A DNA stretch of 64,000 bases from Centroberyx gerrardi (taxonomy: Eukaryota > Chordata > Actinopteri > Beryciformes > Berycidae). The stretch lies in NCBI RefSeq assembly GCF_048128805.1, contig NC_136001.1:7426501-7490500 (forward strand). Reading direction: 5' to 3'. A program made the position numbers and the translations under genes. This document shows, piece after piece, positions 60,951-64,000 of this stretch (positions are counted from its first letter, which is position 1; each line of letters starts with the position of its first letter). The notes under the pieces were generated by a model, which saw only the letters and a list, made by a program, of their open reading frames with translations, had not been told where the DNA came from and made no database searches.

Positions 60951-63031
60951 TTTGACTATTTCTAGGCCTTGAAAAAGTTGTATTTTACGCAAATAAGCCT
61001 GGCGCTTGTAACATGTTTGGGCCTAACGAACATCAATATTTGATCGTTAACTTGAGTGCAAATCGTCCAAGATTTTTTTTGAAAATGTGCATCCCTATTA
61101 CAAAGTTTCCCAACAAACGCATCACACAGACATGAAAAGTTCACTCTTTATTGCCTTCTGTGCTGCGATACAGAGAGTCCTCAGAACAATACAAAAAAAA
61201 GGTAAGGTTATTAGAAAATATACAAAAAAGTACAGGCAACCAAATATAAAGGGGTATAAATCTGCGGTGGCCTTTTCCATACAAAACTAAAACAGCGAGA
61301 CAGCTCATCATAGTTTCGGCGGTCATGTTATTTTACATACAATGCCCTGTGATAGCTTCTCACCTGCTGTCACTGTAATGTGACACGATGTATGACAGAC
61401 TGGACAGGCGACGCCAATGACTTGACACACAGATGGGGAGGAATGAGGATGGCTTGTTAACACAAATTGTGACATGCATACCCGTTATTTTAAGTTGATA
61501 TTAAAGAGGGTCAAATAATATTTTTCTCCCTTGCTATTCCACCCATTAACATATTGATGGGTATTGCTATAGGCAGTGCATTCTGCAACTGGGATGGGCA
61601 TGGATAATGTGAACCACTGTAGGCAATGTTTCACATGTATCAGCAGAGTAACCAACAAGCATCTAAAGGCACTGTAGACTTAAATCTGCACAGTGCAGAG
61701 AGATGAACACATTTGTTTTAAAAGTAAGACCATATTTACTATGGGTAAAATACTGTGTACTGAGCATGGATCTTTGTGTTTATAGAAAACAAAACAACGG
61801 CCTTCACATTTTCCTCCATTGACAGCAGAGTCGACCACAGCTGCAGTGGGCAGTGATACTTTAAAACTTCCCTTTTTTCGTCTATACAATGGTTCTGCAA
61901 ATAAGGCGGTGGCCTAAATCAGTATCACATTCAGCTGTACTCACTACTGCACAGCCAGCACTACGACCAAATGTGTCTCTAAGGCCTAATGATTTATCTT
62001 GTTTAATTCCACTAAAGCTCTTTTCTACATCTAGCACAACAGTAACTGTGTTTGGGACACCGTGGTTGTTTTACATTATTTTTATTAATTTTTTTGCTGA
62101 GATGAATTTCAGAAACCTAGTCACGTTCAGAAACCTGTATAGCAGGTTTGAGGTTTTATGTCTGACGTTGCTGTGGAAATAGCACAGGCCTTATTTAAAT
62201 CCTGTACTGGAGAGTCCTTGGTCAGCAGGCACTCTCCAGCAAGCTAAAGCAAATGTTCAACACTAGGAAAAGCATTTCAGAGATAATAGTTTGTTCCAAG
62301 TCTGGTTCAGATCTAATCTACAGTACTTGATATTCACTTTAGTACAACTGTGACTCATAAAGTAACCAATATCTATAATTGTTACAGTATCTCACTGGCT
62401 GCACACTAAAACATTTTTGACTTAAAAACAAATGCAATGCTTTTGTTTTGAAATGACCCTGGCCAATTCCATATTGGGAGTGGTAATAACACTTCATTTT
62501 TCCTCTCCTCTCCTCTCCTCTCCTCTCCTCTCCTCTCCTCTCCTTGTTTTTCTCTGCTATAACTACCGCTGGTATAAAATCTGCTATAAATACATCATAT
62601 TTAACAAACCATACAAAACAGATCAAGTATAAATAGGGCACTATAAGACAAACAGACAAACGGCTTGTGACTATGAAACAACACTGTGGGAGGAGAGATA
62701 CTGCTCATATTTTCACTGTATAATGTTTTGTGCTTATATCTACAGTACATTGATTACACTTTACATTTTACAGACACAGCCAACAGGCCCAGAATCCCCT
62801 TTGTGCGTGTGACTGCACAGATGAAGCGCTATAACATATGTTATACGTAATGTAAATAACATATGTTAAATTTATTGATGATATACTGTATCCATTATTC
62901 TGTTCATTAACAGGTGCATGTACATACAGATATGCACATGTACTCAAGTTCCCAGATATGAGGTTGCATAATTGATGTCCTGGGAATCCTGTTTCTTTGG
63001 GTCTGGAAATGTAATATCCATCTAGGGCTGA
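60951..63031. other. Intergenic or possible long 3' UTR, nothing coding recognised
   Basis: AT-rich. A minus-strand AATAAA near 61150 could end a leftward transcript, but no splice-supported gene is seen. Confidence 0.35.
62501..62544. repeat. (TCCTC)n microsatellite
   Basis: About nine pentamers, pure. Confidence 0.9.
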
Positions 63032-63288
63032 TTCCCCAAAGCGTTTGTAGATATTTTTCTTCCTATAACAACTATCTTGCACAAGACAGAAATTATTGGA
63101 GAAATTAATGTTGTTTTTTTTTTGCTTTTTGCTTTTTTTTTTTAAGAAACAGAAAACTTGCCAATTAGATAATTTACAACTCTAGGAAAAATATGAAGTT
63201 ATGCCAGCAACTTTTAGATAAAGAGTTAAAATATTGTACTCAGAGTGAAGCGAAACAGACCTACTGAAGGCTACAAACGCTTTGGGAA
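63032..63288. mobile_element. MITE-like element with long inverted ends
   Basis: 'ttccccaaagcgtttgtag' (63032-63050) and 'ctacaaacgctttgggaa' (63271-63288) are near-perfect inverted repeats 220 bp apart, enclosing AT-rich noncoding DNA. The TTCCCAAA...GTAG end type is frequent among fish MITEs. No clear target duplication was identified. Confidence 0.55.
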
Positions 63289-63348
63289 ACGAGTCTTTGG
63301 TTTGTCCTATGATTGGTAGGATTTCTGATTTCTCCTTTTATAGATCTA

Positions 63349-63462
63349 GCCAGGATGTGCCCTCCTCCTCCTCCTCCTCCTCCTCATCCACTACTTCTTC
63401 TTGTGTGACTTCCTGTTCGGTCACCGTGACAACCACATCACTTCCTGGAGAGCAGCTGGTTC
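63349..63462 (-). other. Candidate terminal exon with acidic tail
   Basis: On the minus strand one frame reads DVVVTVTEQEVTQEEVVD, then eight Glu, then GTSWLDL and a stop. A second frame over the left neighbour reads MTARLEDLENQLLSRK and stops at 63438. The stretch upstream (about 63490-63560) has no AG on the minus strand, as expected before an acceptor. The Glu run is the (CTC)n microsatellite at 63361-63385, so a chance frame is equally possible. No family recognised. Confidence 0.2.
63361..63385. repeat. (CTC)n microsatellite
   Basis: About eight CTC units. Confidence 0.9.
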
Positions 63463-63499
63463 TCCAGGTCCTCCAGACGAGCCGTCATCCCGGACAGTG

Positions 63500-64000
63500 G
63501 AAAGTTGATTAAGGAATAATACATATGCATAAAGAAATACAGGTGTTTATGTTTGTTTGCACATACATTTTCGAGTAGTAAAATGTCAGATAATTTGATT
63601 AGGGCAATTTGTACATCCAAAATGTTTGTTTTAAACCTCATAGTCAGTGTGTCTGTAAAGCATCTTGGCCTTAAATCCAAAGCAAGCAACTTACCAAGTC
63701 AGTAAGTCTCAAGTCAGTAAGTCAGTAAGTCTCTTTATTTGAACACAGCTACATGGATAGATAGAGAATGTGACACTATCCATGCATTTAAGGTGCAAGC
63801 AGCATGAGAGCCCATTCATTTCCTACAACCAGAGAAATGTTGGCCATCGTTAATCATTTGGTTCCTCAACTGTAGGCTGCAGCTGAACTTTTGGACGACA
63901 TTGCATATTGGCAACCCATTACACACCAGCGTGGCTGTGTGTCCCGCCTATTGCAATTTGTTAGCTCGAACCGGCCATCGGGCAGCAGCATGATGATGAT
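63500..64000. other. Right edge, nothing recognised
   Basis: Contains a short 'agtcagtaagtc' tandem (63696-63733); otherwise unremarkable. Confidence 0.5.

Overview
The window looks like genomic DNA of a ray-finned (teleost) fish. It has spliced GPCR exons with vertebrate splice signals, many (TG)n and (CT)n microsatellites, teleost-type DNA-transposon and SINE/LINE remnants, and a receptor family (odorant receptor 131-2-like) that is expanded in fishes. No database search was possible, so family names rest on recognised protein motifs.

Positions 1-51261 are a head-to-tail tandem array of seven complete repeat units and one truncated unit. Unit starts, taken at the same recurring sequence, are 1, 6545, 14379, 20917, 27472, 34010, 41780 and 49477. 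Unit lengths are 6.54-6.56 kb (units 1, 3, 4, 5) or 7.70-7.83 kb (units 2, 6, 7). Each complete unit carries one odorant-receptor 131-2-like gene on the minus strand with two coding exons: 150 bp encoding the N-terminus and TM1, and 768 bp encoding the rest, for a 305-aa protein. Upstream lie a candidate 25-bp noncoding exon and a TATA-box promoter with a short noncoding first exon. By the unit phase used here, each promoter falls in the next unit to the right. All seven coding sequences read open. Four protein types occur in the order alpha, beta, gamma, alpha, gamma, beta, delta (genes 1 to 7). Unit 8 keeps only the promoter of gene 7 and is cut at about 51261, the right edge of the array.

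Every unit also holds a hAT-like MITE with 12-bp terminal inverted repeats and an 8-bp target duplication, a (TG)n tract, and (in complete units) a SINE-like 3' fragment near the poly(A) signal. The coding intron exists in two forms. Cassette A (about 1.2 kb, GC-rich composite repeat) is in units 1, 3, 4 and 5. Cassette B (about 2.4 kb, a decayed tyrosine-recombinase element plus a MITE-like hairpin tail) is in units 2, 6 and 7. The two cassettes replace one another between the same boundaries. Some blocks are so alike, down to equal microsatellite lengths, that very recent duplication, gene conversion or assembly duplication must be considered.

Positions 51262-64000 are ordinary, gene-poor fish DNA. 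They contain a 5'-truncated L2/CR1-group LINE (about 52290-53570), DNA-transposon remnants (about 53767-54783, 55714-56573, 63032-63288), a degenerate tandem array of roughly 0.56-kb units (about 58146-60950) and several microsatellites. One weak candidate terminal exon lies on the minus strand near 63.35-63.46 kb. I see no RNA genes, CRISPR arrays or bacterial features.
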